Shown: positions 10,602 to 25,000 of the stretch, in pieces | Numbering within the stretch: the first letter of the stretch is position 1 | Layout of the letters: every line of letters starts with the position of its first letter | Program-made: the position numbers and the translations under genes | From: Macrotrachela quadricornifera | Taxonomy: Eukaryota; Rotifera; Eurotatoria; Philodinida; Philodinidae | Direction: 5' to 3' | DNA: 64,000 nt | Assembly (NCBI GenBank): GCA_022393335.1 | Contig: JAJEKB010000426.1 | Span: 1-64,000, forward strand | The notes under the pieces: model-generated | Told to the model about the DNA's origin: nothing | What the model saw: only the letters and a program-made list of their open reading frames with translations | Databases searched by the model: none

Positions 10602-13600
10602 CAAACCATATAGTATTCGATTTTTACAATTTTACAAGTCCACTTCTGATAGAGAAATTTATTGATTCCTTTTATTTAGTTCCATAAACACTAAATATAT
10701 TCGTTTTCTCTCTAATAAACTGTATTAATCATTAAATATGATTCAATTTTTTTTATTATACGATTACAATTAGGTTTTATATATGAATGTAAAAAACTAA
10801 AAATAACTATTTCCGTTCATTTGTTAATGAACTAATATGACATCCGTTTCCTGTAGTGTCTATTGATTAAGGAGCACTAAAACATTCGTAAAGATAAGTA
10901 CGAATATTATTTGTTAATGTAAACATGTATAAGTATTGGCTTTTAATCAACAATATGTTATAATTGCAATGATAAAATTATGAAATAGATTATTATATAT
11001 ATTAAAATGCTTCGAAATGTCCTTGTATTAATCCACATGATTTGTTTTTAATATTAAAAAATAAATTTGATGTTGTCTTCCTTTGCATGATGTATAAATA
11101 AAGTATTTGTGTATTCAGTCAGGCAATACAAATTCCGCTTGAAGATTAATATTTGTTGTTCTTTTCAGCGTTTTAGGTCATAATCTATTTTCTATAGTAT
11201 TAGCACACTATTTTTTTTGTCTCAAGAATATGTCATTATGAACTATCAAAAGAACTTAATTATTATAATGAATGACAAGGAATAGACATATAGATTAATT
11301 CGTTTAGTCACTTCATTAAAATTAATATATAAATAAATCGGTCAAAAAAGAAATTATTAAATTTTTTTTCTTCTCGAAAAATTTCTTAATTAATCTTATT
11401 CATTTGTCATTTAGAACTACATCAATAATAACTATTTTCTTAATAATCGAATGTCAGATAGAATGTAAAACAATTAATCAATACAATATAATAACGAATA
11501 TATAATGTTAGTTACTGTTATGTCAAAAATAATCTTTCTAGTAAAAGAAAAATAGTTCTTATATACTAGTGTAACAATAAAATAAAATATACGTAATGTA
11601 TGACGAAATAATAAATTTATTATGATGATTAAGTTACTATTTTAGTAGTTTTATAATAAATGACATTGTAATAGATGAGAGAGATGCGTCAAAAATAAAA
11701 TATTCTTAATTTTTAAGATAAGTTTTTTGTAAATGCTTTTTAATAATAATAATAATAACAATAATAATAAAAGTTGATTTAAGACGGATGAACAATATAA
11801 AATATTTTATATATAATTATATATTTTTGTTGATTAATATCTTCGATGAAACTGTCAAAGACTGCGACGTTTCCATTGGTATTCTTTATTACTTAACGTA
11901 TCTTCTTCTTTCCTGCATTGATTTTTTTTTCAACAGATATTTTGCCAAGGTTATTGTAACATAAAATAGAATATAACAGATAAGTATTTTTTCTCAAGAT
12001 CAAAATATATAATAACATGTATTTTATTTTAGTTTTCAAGTATTTAGAAAACTTTTGCATTTATTATCATTGTATAAAATATATCATGAAAAGAAAAATA
12101 AATAAGTGCCTTTTTAAGTATTTAACATGTACTCTACTAATAGTTTTTTTCATTTTAATAAACATGAGTAAAATAGAAAAATATTTGTTTTATTTCTAGT
12201 TGAATCAAAAATTCTTTTTTAAGAATAAAAAAAGACAGAAATAGAGTGGGAATGAAAATAACATTAATATAAAATGCTTTATACACGTTATGCCATAAGA
12301 AACAATTCAAATTGATAAATTAAGTTATCTATGTTTTTCTTCTTGTCATTTAAGTTTTCTTTTGCGTTTCATAGAAGATTATATATTTTGTTTCTTTTCC
12401 ATGAAAGAATAAAATATGAGCTTTAGGAAAAGATAAATACAAAGAGTTTGTATTCTAAGACAACAGTATAATACTCTTTCATTTTTTCATTAATGCGGTG
12501 CGAAGCATAGCGTTTATGTAGTCTTGCGCGAAGTTTTTCCTTCTTTTTAATGCATTATATAGCCCTTCGCGAGTTTACTTTAAAATAATATTCTTTTCTT
12601 TTTAGCGCGATACATGCATTAAGATCATTATTTTGTGTCGCGATGATCTCGAAAATGGAAAATCAGAAAATATTCGTTTGAAAGCGAGATGCAAAATAAT
12701 GAGATTGAACTGATACCATCTGTTACCAGAAACTTAGAATTAGATTACATTCTCTTTCAAATAGCTCCTAAAAAACACGATTTTTTTTTGAAATGTGTAT
12801 TATGATAATTTTACCATTCGAACCAAAACAATTTTTTTTGCTAATCATAGGGGATTAAAAAACATTTCATAGACATTGGAATTTTTTTAGATTAATTCTA
12901 CATTTTAGTCAGAACTCTTTAAGTTTGAATTTTCTAGCTTCGTACCGCATTTCGTAGACGAGTGAAACTCGAATACCGTCTAGTTTTAATATATCAATTT
13001 CTTTTTTTTAGTTTTTGATCAAAATTAAAGATTTAATGTTCTTTTTTTATCAATAGAAACTATATATCAATATTTTATTTTGTTGAATTATTATGTAAGT
13101 TTAATTCAATTGTTATCTTAAATAAAGAAAAAAAAAACTTTTATACTTCTATAAAACTTATTAACCGCACAATGTATAACGAGTATATAAAAAAGAAATA
13201 AATTTCTCATTTTTGTTAATCTTATGTCTGTTACATAAGTCTCTAGTTATTTTAATCTAGATTATAGAAAAAAAAGAAAGGATAAAAGACGATTCCTATA
13301 TATATATATATAATACTGTGCATGTCTCATTTATTATTAAACAGTACCTAGCATAAACTGAATATGCAAAAAAAATTTTATTAATATGATAATAGTTTTC
13401 TCATAGACTACGACAGATATATCTTCAAAAATACAATTTATTGTGTATTCTTGACAGATAAATAAAAAAACAGGAAATGCATAAATTGACCGATAGAACA
13501 TTTAAATCAACGTGTTAACAAGCATCTTTTTTTTTGTATTTTAATCCCATAAGAATTACGCTGATCGTTTTTGTTTTTTCAATAATCAGACAACTAGATG

Positions 13601-14436
13601 AGAAGAAATTTTATACGATATTGTCAACAATGGTTTAATTATACAATTGAATAAAATATTTATATCTTTCTGGGAAATTAATTATATATATATATATAAT
13701 TAAACCTCTTAAAAAAAAATGAATACTTGTTTCTTTACAAGTTGTAGAAGTGTTAATGAAGATTCTTTTTTTTTTCTTGTCGTCTGATTAAAATTTCACT
13801 TTATTTTGAGTTATTAATTAATAAAAAAAAGATTCTAAATTTAGATTTTAATATGCTATTCTATGACGCATATTGTATTAAGAGTGTTATCTATAATTTT
13901 ACATTATTTATCAGACCACAATAACTAATCAGAATAATCATTTTTCGACATATTGTTGATACTCGTCAAACACTCATTATAAATATCGCTATTAGCAATA
14001 GCAGACTGCTTATATTAATCATTAAACAGAATCGTCTAAGGCATGGTGCTATAACGAAATATATTAAAGCAATTTTATTTGCATTCTTCTCGTTTATTAA
14101 GAACGACAGTTTTGTTATTTATACAATATCAGATTTTATAATAAAAATAGATTTCTGTATGAGTTTTCAAGTAAAAATATCTTCTTTTTTTGAATTATTC
14201 ATAAAGTAAATTATTTTAACGTCACTGTACATTCTACGTCCTATATATATACAAATACACTTCTTATAATTACTTCCATCAAATATGACATTTATCTAAG
14301 ATAAAAGGAAAATTAATTGTAATTATTAGTATTGTTGTTAGTTAATATTTTTCTTTTTTTTGTTTGCCATGACAAGTTTTATCCTATAAGTAAACAGAAT
14401 AGATTATAAATCATATTTTATATTTTAGTTAGATAT
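10602..14436. other. gene-poor intergenic stretch
   Basis: About 3.8 kb of very AT-rich sequence between the dehydrogenase stop and the first GPCR. I find no convincing exon on either strand. It contains simple repeats (TAA-type run about 11743-11771, TA runs near 13299-13312 and 13684-13699) and one GC-richer island with inverted ends at 12492-12951, listed separately. Confidence 0.6.
12492..12951. mobile_element. candidate MITE/foldback element with 15-bp inverted ends
   Basis: A 460-bp segment bounded by AATGCGGTGCGAAGC (12492-12506) and the reverse complement of AATGCGGTACGAAGC (12937-12951), 14 of 15 identical. The left part holds further GC-rich inverted motifs (gcgcgaag near 12536, cttcgcgag near 12576), giving a foldback look. 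Composition differs sharply from the flanks. No coding capacity and no clear target-site duplication are visible, so the family is unknown. Confidence 0.5.
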
Positions 14437-16605
14437 ATGAATTTAACAATGAATAATTCGTTGTTAACAACAGCAACAGTAACATGTTCATTGAAACGTC
14501 GTGTTTATACACCTGATTATCTATTTTTTAAATTACTTAATTCAGCATATTTACGTTTTTTACTTGGTCCTGGTATATTATTTAATACACTTTGTCTCAT
14601 TGTTCTTTCACGGCCAAGATTATCAAATAAATCAACAACTATTGTTTTTTTACGTTTTCTTGCAATTTTCGACATATTAGCTATAACACTTAAATATATT
14701 CGAGCGGAACTTAATTATCAATCAATTGAAAAGAGAAAAGATATCAGTATATTAATACCTGCTTTTTGTCAAGCACTTTATGTATGTATGAATACATGTA
14801 TTTCAATTGCTATGTGGACTATTGTTTTAATGAGTTTGTAAGTAATTAAAAAATACAAGCGAAATCAATATTATATCGCTTATTTTTAGAGATAAAGCTG
14901 TTGCTGTCAGTTATCCACTTAAATCAAGTATATGGATAACACAAAGAAGAGCATTTTACATATGTTGTCTTACAAGTCTTATACTTTTACTTGCTAATTT
15001 ATCTTTTATTGAATTAGCTGATGTACATTTAGCAAATAATGGTCAAAAATATTGTGGTTTAACTAAAGATTCTTTAATAGTTGATATTCTTACAGCTTCT
15101 ATTTTACCAATCGGTAAGTATTGCTTTATGATTATATAAACTAAAGAAATTATAAAGTTGTTTTCATTCTGCATTAATATTTAAAATTACACGAAAAAAC
15201 TACTAGTATGTAATGTTGTTATAAGTTTCGATATTTTTATATAGTTTGATAGAACTTCTCCAGTTTGTTCACTTTTATTGTATTCTATATTCAAAGAAAT
15301 TTAAATTTTATTAAATAATTTTAATATTTGATTCAAAATAAAAAAGTAGTACGGGACTTTTGAAGTTCAATGTATGATGTATTAGTGTAATTTTATGTAG
15401 AGCGAATTATTTCGATAAAAAGCATAGTGATTAGATTAAGTCAAGAGATACGAGTTTTTAATGATTTTAACAAGATTTATGTACAATTACTTTGGTTTAG
15501 AGAATTCTAATTTCGTTTAAGTTTTTAATAAGAATTCATTGTATTATTGAAGTATTAAATAAAAAAACAACTGATTTCTATATATGGCAAATCCTTTTTT
15601 TTTATATATTTAAACTGTCTCGTTATCGAATCATGTCAATATAATCGTAACATATTTAATAATCTAGACTATATAGAGATATAATGTCATGTCTTCTATC
15701 ACATTTCTTGTTCTTTTCAATCAATATGAATATATATCATACAATTATATAAATTCATATATTCAATGTCACAGATGATTAACTAAATTAATTAAATTTA
15801 TATTTATATTTTAGCTTTAATTACAGCTGCTAATATTGTTATTGCTGTTACTTTACATCGTGTTTCACATACTTCATTTGATTGGCCATCACATGAAGAT
15901 ACATTAACATTACGAAATTCTGAAATAAATATTATAAATCCAAATCGACGACGTTCATCATTAGCATGTCGTTATCACTTACCTCAAAGTTCACCTATAA
16001 TAACAGATGCATTACAAGCAACAAAACGTCGTACAAGTGCTCAAGTAACACGTATGCTTTTAGCTGTAACATTATCATTAATAATATTTAATATTCCAAA
16101 TACAGTTATATTTGTTTTTACAAAAATAAATGATACAAGATTATTATTACAAGGACGTTCATGTTTAGAAGTTAGTGATAATGATATTAAATTATATAAA
16201 ACTGGTTTTTATACAAGTGTTATACAAGATATATTATCAGATTTAACACATATTGTTAATTTTTTTCTTTATTGTTTAGCTGGAAAAAAATTTCGTAGTA
16301 TTTTTTTAAATGAAGTTCGAAATTTTTTTATTGAAACTCGTTTAATTAAACGAAAACAACGACGTTTTACACATAATGGTAATATTGTTAATCCTGAATT
16401 AACACATGCAACAGGTTTTAATTGGAGTCCAAGACAAATATCATCAAGAAATTCATTATTACAATCTAAAAGAACTATTAATGTTTTATTTAATGGTACA
16501 ACAAATAAATTAATTTTATGTCATCGAAATTATAATATATCAATGAATAGAAATAATAGATATCCTAACGAACATTTAATTCGTATTTATTCAACAATAA
16601 ATTAA
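14437..16605 (+). CDS. rhodopsin-family GPCR, probably peptide type
   Basis: Seven-transmembrane receptor in three exons (14437-14837, 14890-15113, 15815-16605; 471 aa). TM1 lies around FLLGPGILFNTLCLIVLS, TM2 around TTIVFLRFLAIFDILAI and TM3 around CMNTCISIAMWTIVLMSL. The TM3 end reads DKAVAVSYPL where DRYxAV is usual. TM4-TM5 follow, then TM6 in MLLAVTLSLIIFNIPNTVIF. TM7 ends HIVNFFLYCLAGKKFR, an NPxxY variant common in invertebrate peptide receptors. A paired Cys (about 114 and in the second extracellular loop, QKYCGL) is present. The long third loop is Arg/Ser-rich. Intron 2 is 701 bp. The ligand cannot be told from sequence; FMRFamide-like or related peptide receptors are the nearest guess. 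Confidence 0.85.
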
Positions 16606-17006
16606 CAATTGTTTCTTTTTTTTTTATCTATATGTGATATGATTGTAATTTGATTTGAAGTAAAAAGAAAAGGCATTGTATTCTTATCAATTCATAGACA
16701 TTTGTTATAAGAAAATGAAGAGAATAAAAAGAAAAAGAGATTTTAATCATATATCTGAGTAATAGATGAAGGTTAAATGTTTAAATTGTTTATTTTAGAC
16801 GCGTGCCATTATTACATTTAACATTGAAATCCTTGTTTGTCGTTGTGCTTTTTTGTCCTTTGTTACTGCATTCATTCACCTTGTGAAACCACTTATATAG
16901 TCGAAGTAGAAGAACAGTAGTTTTGTAGATTATACATTTATGATTATATTTTAACAGACACTCAAAACTAAATGTACATGTCATTAATAATAGGATCAAT
17001 CAAATA
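16606..17006. other. intergenic spacer
   Basis: 401 bp between the GPCR stop and the next small gene. It is AT-rich with a T-run after the stop and no clear AATAAA within 60 bp; an AATAAA lies near 16723. No gene is seen. Confidence 0.5.
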
Positions 17007-17692
17007 ATGAAAACTACAATACCAATAAATCCATTTGATCAATTTTTATCTTCTTATGAGGAAGATAATGGTATGTTACCGATTAGAATTTATAAAATAT
17101 TGATGTTATAGCATAACATTTTATAAATATAATTATTAAATTTTGTATAGAAAAAGTTGCTCAGAACATTTCTTTCTATAATTTACAACAATGTTTTTTA
17201 TTTTGTTGAAGTTCATAATACATGATGAGATTGTTTTATAATTGAATTTCGGAAAAATTATGAGAGTGAGAATGAATATGTTAAAATTATTTTATTTCTA
17301 TTTATAGTATCTATCGATTATAATAATGAAATTCGTTTAATTCTTGTTTATATTGGTCTTATTACAGTTATTTTATTTGTTTTTATTTTAATATTTTCAT
17401 TAATTAATAAATGTATAAAAATATTTCATGATGAAAAAATTACAACAATTAAAAGTATAATTATTTAAGGTTTAGAAAAATTTCTAAACAGTTATTATTT
17501 TTAGAAAAACATCAACAATTTAAATGCAAACAATATCAATCTAATCATTGGACATATCGACAAAATAGTACATCTTCAATTTCATCATCATCATTATTAA
17601 TTAAATATCAACCAAATAAACCTTCACTTGCAGCAACACTTCGAATGCTTCAGCATAAGGAACAACAATTATCACCTATTGTTAATGTATAA
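17007..17692 (+). CDS. uncharacterised single-pass membrane protein, 132 aa
   Basis: I assembled this from three short exons (17007-17070, 17308-17454, 17505-17692) with proper GT-AG borders and closing phase. The product starts MKTTIPINPFDQFLSSYEED. It has one strong membrane helix (residues about 31-57, LILVYIGLITVILFVFILIF) followed by a Cys and Lys-rich stop-transfer region, then a Ser-rich tail ending in ATLRMLQHKEQQLSPIVNV. I do not recognise a family. A type III or type I orientation with a cytoplasmic tail is likely from the basic residues after the helix. It lies 401 bp after the GPCR on the same strand. The only support is ORF continuity through three splices and a plausible topology; transcript data are lacking. 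Confidence 0.6.
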
Positions 17693-20600
17693 ATCTATCT
17701 CTATTCACTATATCGTCTATTATAGTTATTTCGAAAGATAAAAAACAATTTTCATTGATTTTACTTTTATTCTAAAATAGCATATTCTATAGTTTTGCCA
17801 ACAGTAACAGATGATGCATTGATTTCAATTTGCAATAAGATCACTAATATTACTATTTTTTAAAATGATAAAAGACAACAAGAACCTTTTTCTTCTCAAC
17901 CATAGAGAATATATGAAAATCTTTTAAAAAGTTTTACATCAATAAATTTGGTCGTCTTACGTTCGTGTTAATATCTATTCAACTGTGACCAAGCATATAC
18001 CTTTTTATTAATAAATGCTAAATGTATCTTATACAATGAATCATATAAACATTTCAATTTCTTTTTCAGAACTTGTCCAGGTGTATGAATATAGCCATCG
18101 TATACAGGCAAATATGGACTGCATACATAGCATATTTTTTTCGTTAACTTAGTTAATGATTTATGATTATATTTATGTTGTATCATAAACGACATGTTTA
18201 TGGCTAAAATATCATGGCCATATATTCACTGTGTCTAGGTGTATTTTTGCCATATACATATATTGCATTGTCACAGTATATGATATCGTATATTATCATA
18301 TTCACACATGTACCTCTCATTTACAAGGGGAGAGGTAACTTCTTCTTTATTAGTCTCTCCATAAATGAAAAAGTTACAATTTATATTTTTAAAATAAGGT
18401 GTATCTTTGCAGTTATTATTTAGATTAATCTTAAAAAAATATACTACAAATATTTACAATAACACTTATCATTGTAGCAGTTGTTGACGCTAACTTAAAT
18501 TTAAAAAAAATATTATTGAATAAGTTTAGTGGAGCTAGATAGATGTTAGCAAAAGCTATTAGTTGTATACTATTACATGTTAGCTAATGAAGACTTTCAA
18601 GCGTTTCAGTAATATGATTTAAAACACGGCGCGTACATGATACGTATAGTTAGCAACTGAAGTGTAATACAATGCTACATATACGCTCACTGATTTCAGG
18701 TCGAAGATTACTGTAATTTAACTGAATATAGTCGTTTACATGCTATATTGTTCCAACGAAAATCTATCAGTTATTCATTTCTTCGAATAACTTTTTCTTT
18801 TGAAATTACTGAAACTGATAAATTGAGTGCAATTTTTTTCAACAAATTTTTTGTTATTAAAGCATACCTACAATTTCCTAATCAATCGATCTTGAAAAAC
18901 AACCAATTGTTTACATAGATCCCTATTGCACTTGAAAATTTATTTATTTGATTGAATAATAAAACAAACATATAACATTAACAACCACTATGTTGATTGT
19001 AGTGACATATAGTTACAAAAAATTTCAACAGAACACTAAGACTATATTAGAATTCAACAGTATATATTAATGAAAAAGTTTAATAAACCCATTTGTTATA
19101 GAAATAACAAAGAAAAACGTCTTTTTATCGATCTTTTTTCAATTCTGAAAGGTATTAAAAGTAAAATAGCGCCACCAATCGTATTCATTTTTTCTTTTAC
19201 AATTAAAAAATAATTTAAAAAACATTCTTGTTAACACACATATTTTCATTGGTGAGTGTAGAAGAACTCTGGCAAATATATATATTGACACTTGTTTTTT
19301 TTTTGCTCTATATATTAGAAACAATTTTTCAATGATTCATCGATGTCATATGGTATCTACACAATTATAATATAATTTTTTTTTATTTCTATTTTATTAT
19401 AATCTCAGATTGACATATTTTTTTTTTTCTTTCAGATAAGAAATGTTCCGAAAACTTGCATGATTTATTTTCAGCTTAACTTAATCAGAGTAAGTATTAT
19501 GATCTGCTTTTTCTTTTTTTTTTCTTTGATGTCAATAAAAAAGAAAAAAAAAAGACAAGTTTTAAATGACATATGCATGTTTTTATTTTACTTGGCTATA
19601 ATGAAAAGTAAGTATACTTTTAAATCAAATAGCAAGAAAAAAAAAAACGAAGAAGAATTTTGTTCGACATATTTTTACTATAATTCATAGTTAATATTGC
19701 GTATATGTATATAGGGAATCAAAGAAAAACGATAGATTATTAGTCGATGTTGGAAAATAACATTTACATCAATTATGAAAAATATGTCTCATGTGAGAAT
19801 TATATATAGAATGAATAGCATATTAAACTAGAAAACTGTCAACATCATTTATGTTTGTAGGTGCACATTAATGAGTGACATTTGATCAAATATATTTTCT
19901 TTTTTTTATGTAAAAAAGAGAAAAATGATTAATATGCTTTCGGTTTTCTTATTTTTTACCAGAACAATCAACATATGTGACGTCAATACTAGTTCATTTG
20001 ATATCCGGTATAGAGAATGAAAAAAGTTTTGCACTTGATAGCAAACAGATAGAATTTAATCATAAAAGATATTTATAATCAACACGCATCTTTCTAGAAA
20101 AAAGAAAATAATTAATGAAATGAATTCATATTGTTAATGTAGTTCTAAAGTAAAAGTAAACATATATATCCTTGCTTGAGACAGATGCTCGATTTCTTTC
20201 TCATTATGTTTTGATAATGTCTGCGACGTATTTATATAATTAGTTTATCTATCCATGAAAGTATTTTCTCTTTTTTTTTGTTTTGCGACGAAAGAAAAAA
20301 AAAAGAAAACATAATTCGTACGAATCGATTGATATGTAATTGAGAATACGAGAGAAATTTTAATTAAACAGCTTTGATATATCCCGATTTATAGGTAGCT
20401 TATAATTATTATTGTGACAAGGATGTCAGTTATGTGCTTGAATAGATTAGAAGAATAGTATATTAATCATTAATTCCAATGACGAATAAAAGGTTATTGT
20501 AATAAAAAACTATAGTCGATAATCTACTCCTTTTTTTTTTGTTATTGGATTAGTCTATAATTCAACTCATATAAACAGTAAGCAATGCATTAAATGTAAG

Positions 20601-22094
20601 TCAAATGATGCAGACTTTTCTTTTTTTTTTGTTTTTCGTATGAAATAAAAAATTTAATCCTTGATAAGAAATAAAATTTAACTGTACATAAGGGTTTGTT
20701 GATGCTCTTAGTGAGTAGATTAATTATCATGACAATTTTTCAAATAATTACATTATGTAAGCTCAACAGATATTAATTGAAAGATTAAATGAAAATATTT
20801 GCCCTAGTTCTTTTTTTTCCGCATTTATTGCTTTCTTCGGCAGAGTAATTGCGTTTGTTTTTTTCTCATGATAAAAAAAAAAAGAAGAAGTGAACTCCAT
20901 AAACTTTATGATTCTCGATCATACACGAAAAACAATCATAAAATATTTTTTTTTGTAATGTTAAAAAAAATATTCTTTTGATATTTATATTATTGACTAT
21001 GGCCTAAACTATGCGATTTACGTTCTTTATTCTTTGATGTACATTTCTTGTATTATATTTATATGATATTTTAACTGTTTGACCTTGTTTATATTATATT
21101 CTTTCTATTCAATTTTTTATTCAAGGATCTTTCTAATAGCTTGTAGGACACCATTACTTATGCTAATCTTAAATGGTTTGATTATTCAGTATTTTTTTTT
21201 CCTTAAACTATCTATCATTATCGTCGTATTACATTTTTGTGGCTTTATTTTTCATATTACGCATCTAGTAGCAACCAAAAAAATGGTTTTTTTTTGATAA
21301 GAATGGTTGTAATAATGTTAATATTAAACCTAAAAAGATATGAGTATGCTTTAGTTCGTTTTCTTTTAAATATTTGTTATAACCATGATCTGTTTACTTA
21401 TCTTATAACCTTCATCTGAAGATAAAAGATTTATTTTATATATATTATTAGTTGTTACTTTCTTCAGTTGTGCTATATGATAGAAGTCACAATTACGACA
21501 GCTGATTTTTTTCTCTCATGGGATGTCGACCGAGAACAAGAAAAAAGAAGAAGAAGAAAAAAAAACGCAAGAAAAAGAATAACCCTCCACTTGAAAAACA
21601 AATGTGGGCGAATGAATAAACAAGCGAGAAAAAAAAAGAAAAAAGAAGAATTTTTCTTTTATACGTACACGCACATCATTATATTCTAACAACGTTCATC
21701 ACCATCGTTGATTTTCGATATAAACAACGTTGTTTTTCTTTTGTTGTTAGAAGAAATCTATGTAGATTTCTTATCAAGAATCTGACAAATTTTTAACTTC
21801 TTATCATCACCTACCTTTCATCTCCTTTTTTTTTTACCATTGTCATGATTATGGACGTCTATATATTTCTTTTTCTTTTTATTACAGAATGCCAGAAACA
21901 TCGGCAGTTATTCTAATAAAAAAAAATTACAAAACACCATAGACTTATTATTTATAGCTCGAATTATAATAATACTTATTATAATACAACAATAAAGAAA
22001 AAATATAAAACGTGATATATTATTATTATTATTATTATTACTATTTTCTTGTTAATCAACGACTTATTTATTGTATATAAGTTTTTATTAAACT
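17693..22094. other. long intergenic region upstream of the MAST kinase
   Basis: About 4.4 kb with no exon I can defend. It holds T/A homopolymer tracts, a minus-strand open frame of 75 codons (17968-18195) with two CxxC-like cysteines and no known match, a TGACGTCA CRE-like palindrome at 19978-19985, and a perfect 10-bp-arm hairpin at 21751-21772. The last 500 bp probably include the MAST promoter and 5' UTR; a TTA-type run lies near 22020-22040. Confidence 0.5.
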
Positions 22095-25000
22095 ATGAGA
22101 AAACTCTTCAGTCAAAAAACCAAACATAAAAATTTAACAGGATCATCTATGATTATGCCATTATTACCATTGAATAAAGATGATGAAAAACAAATAATCA
22201 AAGAAAAACCAAATTCAGCACCACCTTATACACAAATAATAACAACAACACCTGAAAATGAAATAATAACAACTCCAGATAATTCAATATTACCGACAAT
22301 ATCAATTGATAATTCAATAGAAGAAGATGATCATATAGAAAAATCGAAAAAGTTATTTGTTGTTGTTTCAGGTAAATATTGTTTTAATTAAAAAAAAAAT
22401 CGAACAATATTTTGACCTTTCAATGAAAAAGAACATATATATATATATATATAGATGAAATACAAAAAAATATTTTGATTATTTTTTATTAGATGTCGAT
22501 TCAACATGTAATCCATCAATATCAACTGAAACACCTGATTCTCATTTATTAAGTGTTGATGATTGTGAAATAAATGAATCAATAACAACATTATCATTAC
22601 GTCAACGTTCATCAACTTGTATTGGTCAAAATTTTATTCGTAATCGAGATCAAAATTCAAAAAAAATATATGAAGAACGTCGTCGTCGTCGTAGTTGGAT
22701 TACATTTCAAACAAATAATTGTCAGACATTAGATATTGTTTTACAAAATCAACAAACAATAAATCTTTCACGTTTACGTCGTTTTCGATTAGGTCAATCA
22801 GAACCAAATTTAACTTCTTTACAAATGAATTCATCATATCAAATATCTCGATCAGTTAAAACATCACCACGAACATCATCAGTAACAACAACAACAACAG
22901 CAAATACTTTACAATTTTTATCACGTCGTTCAAGTACACGTCGTCCAAATTTATCCGGTTTAAATTTAATTAATTTAAAATATGCATTAAGAAAACAATT
23001 ATCTCCTCAACAACAAATTTTATGTCCAACAACAAATGAACAAATTCAAGATTTTAATGTACTTGATGATAATATTAATCGTCGATGGTCATTAACATCA
23101 GCACCATCATCAAGTGGTTATGGTACAACATCACCATCAAGTTCTCAATATTCATCATTTGAACGTCTTCAACATCAACAACATATATGTACATGTAAAC
23201 AACAATCAGATATTAATTCACATGATGATTTACAACGTTTAGAATCCAGTTCAATATCAATGTCATTACTTGATGCAAATGTATCATCATCATCTAATAA
23301 AATGTTAATTATGCCTGATCAAGATATAAGTACAATGGCATATATTTATAAAGAACGTTATCCAAAAGCAAAAGTTCAAATGGAAGAACGTTTACAAAAT
23401 TTTATTGATACATATAAATTAATTGATAAATTTGATTATTCTTCAGATGGTTCAGCGAGATTTATACATAATCAAATTGTTGAATTAGCTAAAGATTGTT
23501 TTGAAAAATCTCATAATGATTTAATAACAACAGTATATTTTACTGAAATGACAGATAATCTTGAAAGATTATTAATAAATTCAAAAGAAAAATGTCCACA
23601 TGAAGTTGAAAATTTACAACTTGTTATTCAAAAACTTTTATTAATAATAGCAAGATCAGCACGTCTTCTTGAATGTTTACATTTTGATCCTGAACATTTT
23701 TTACGTACATTAGAAGAAATTGAATGTCAAGCAAAAACAATTACAAATCTTAAACAAGATATACCAAAATATATTTGTTCAAAACTTAATCTTGAACGAA
23801 ATCCACTTGATGTTATTGATGTATTACAAGTAAATAAAAAATTTCTTTTCCTCATATTTACATGTTATTTAAAAGATAAAACGTACTTAAAGTTTATAAT
23901 TTTGTACATACCATAAATTCTTTTTTTTTTTTTTGTCCTTACTTATGTCATTAATTATAGAAAAATAAGGCTGACAGATTAATGTAAAAGAAAAGAAGGA
24001 TAAGATTATGTCAAATTTTTTTTCGAAAATATTTTAATAAGATAATAATTTTATTTAGGCTAATGAACCAAATATAACTGAAGAAAATGATTCAACAAAT
24101 ATTATTGTATCGGAAAATGAAAATGAATCCTTAACAGATTTAAATTATTTAACAATAACACCAAATACAACATTTCCTATTCTTGAACGTTCATCATCAA
24201 TAAAAGGACCATGTGAAGAAGATTTTGAAATTCTTAAATTAGTTTCAAATGGTGCCTATGGTGCTGTTCATTTAGTAAAACATCGTCAAACATTAGAACG
24301 TTATGCAATGAAAAAAATTTCTAAAACACATTTAATTTTACGTAATCAAATTGAACAAGTTTTTGTTGAACGTGATATAATGACATTTACAGATAATCCA
24401 TTTGTTGTTGCACTTATATGTACATTTGAAACGAAAAATCATTTATGTCTTGTTATGGAATATGTTGAAGGTGGAGATGTTGCAACATTATTAAAAAATA
24501 TTGGTGGACCATTAAATATTGATATAGCACGAATGTATTTTGCTGAAACAACATTAGCTGTTGAATATCTTCATTCATATGGTATTATTCATCGCGATCT
24601 TAAACCCGATAATCTTTTAATAACAGCTGTTGGTCATATTAAATTAACTGATTTTGGTTTATCAAAAATTGGTTTAATGTCATTAACAACAAATTTATAT
24701 GAAAAACTTATTGATAAAGAAACAAAAATATTTAATGATAAACAGATATGTGGTACACCATCTTATATAGCACCTGAAGTTATATTACGACAAGGTTATG
24801 GTAAACCTGTTGATTGGTGGAGTATGGGAATAATATTATATGAATTTTTAATTGGTATACCACCATTTACAGGTAATACACCAGATGAATTATTTGCAAA
24901 TGTTATTAATGGACAAATTGATTGGGAACAATTTACATCTGATGATGATGATAATAATAATAATTCATCTGAAGATATGATTTGTCCTGATGCTAAAAAT

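Noticed and set aside
21468..21689. Lys/Arg-rich 73-codon frame
   Set aside because: Low-complexity A-rich sequence in the probable MAST upstream region; no conserved pattern.
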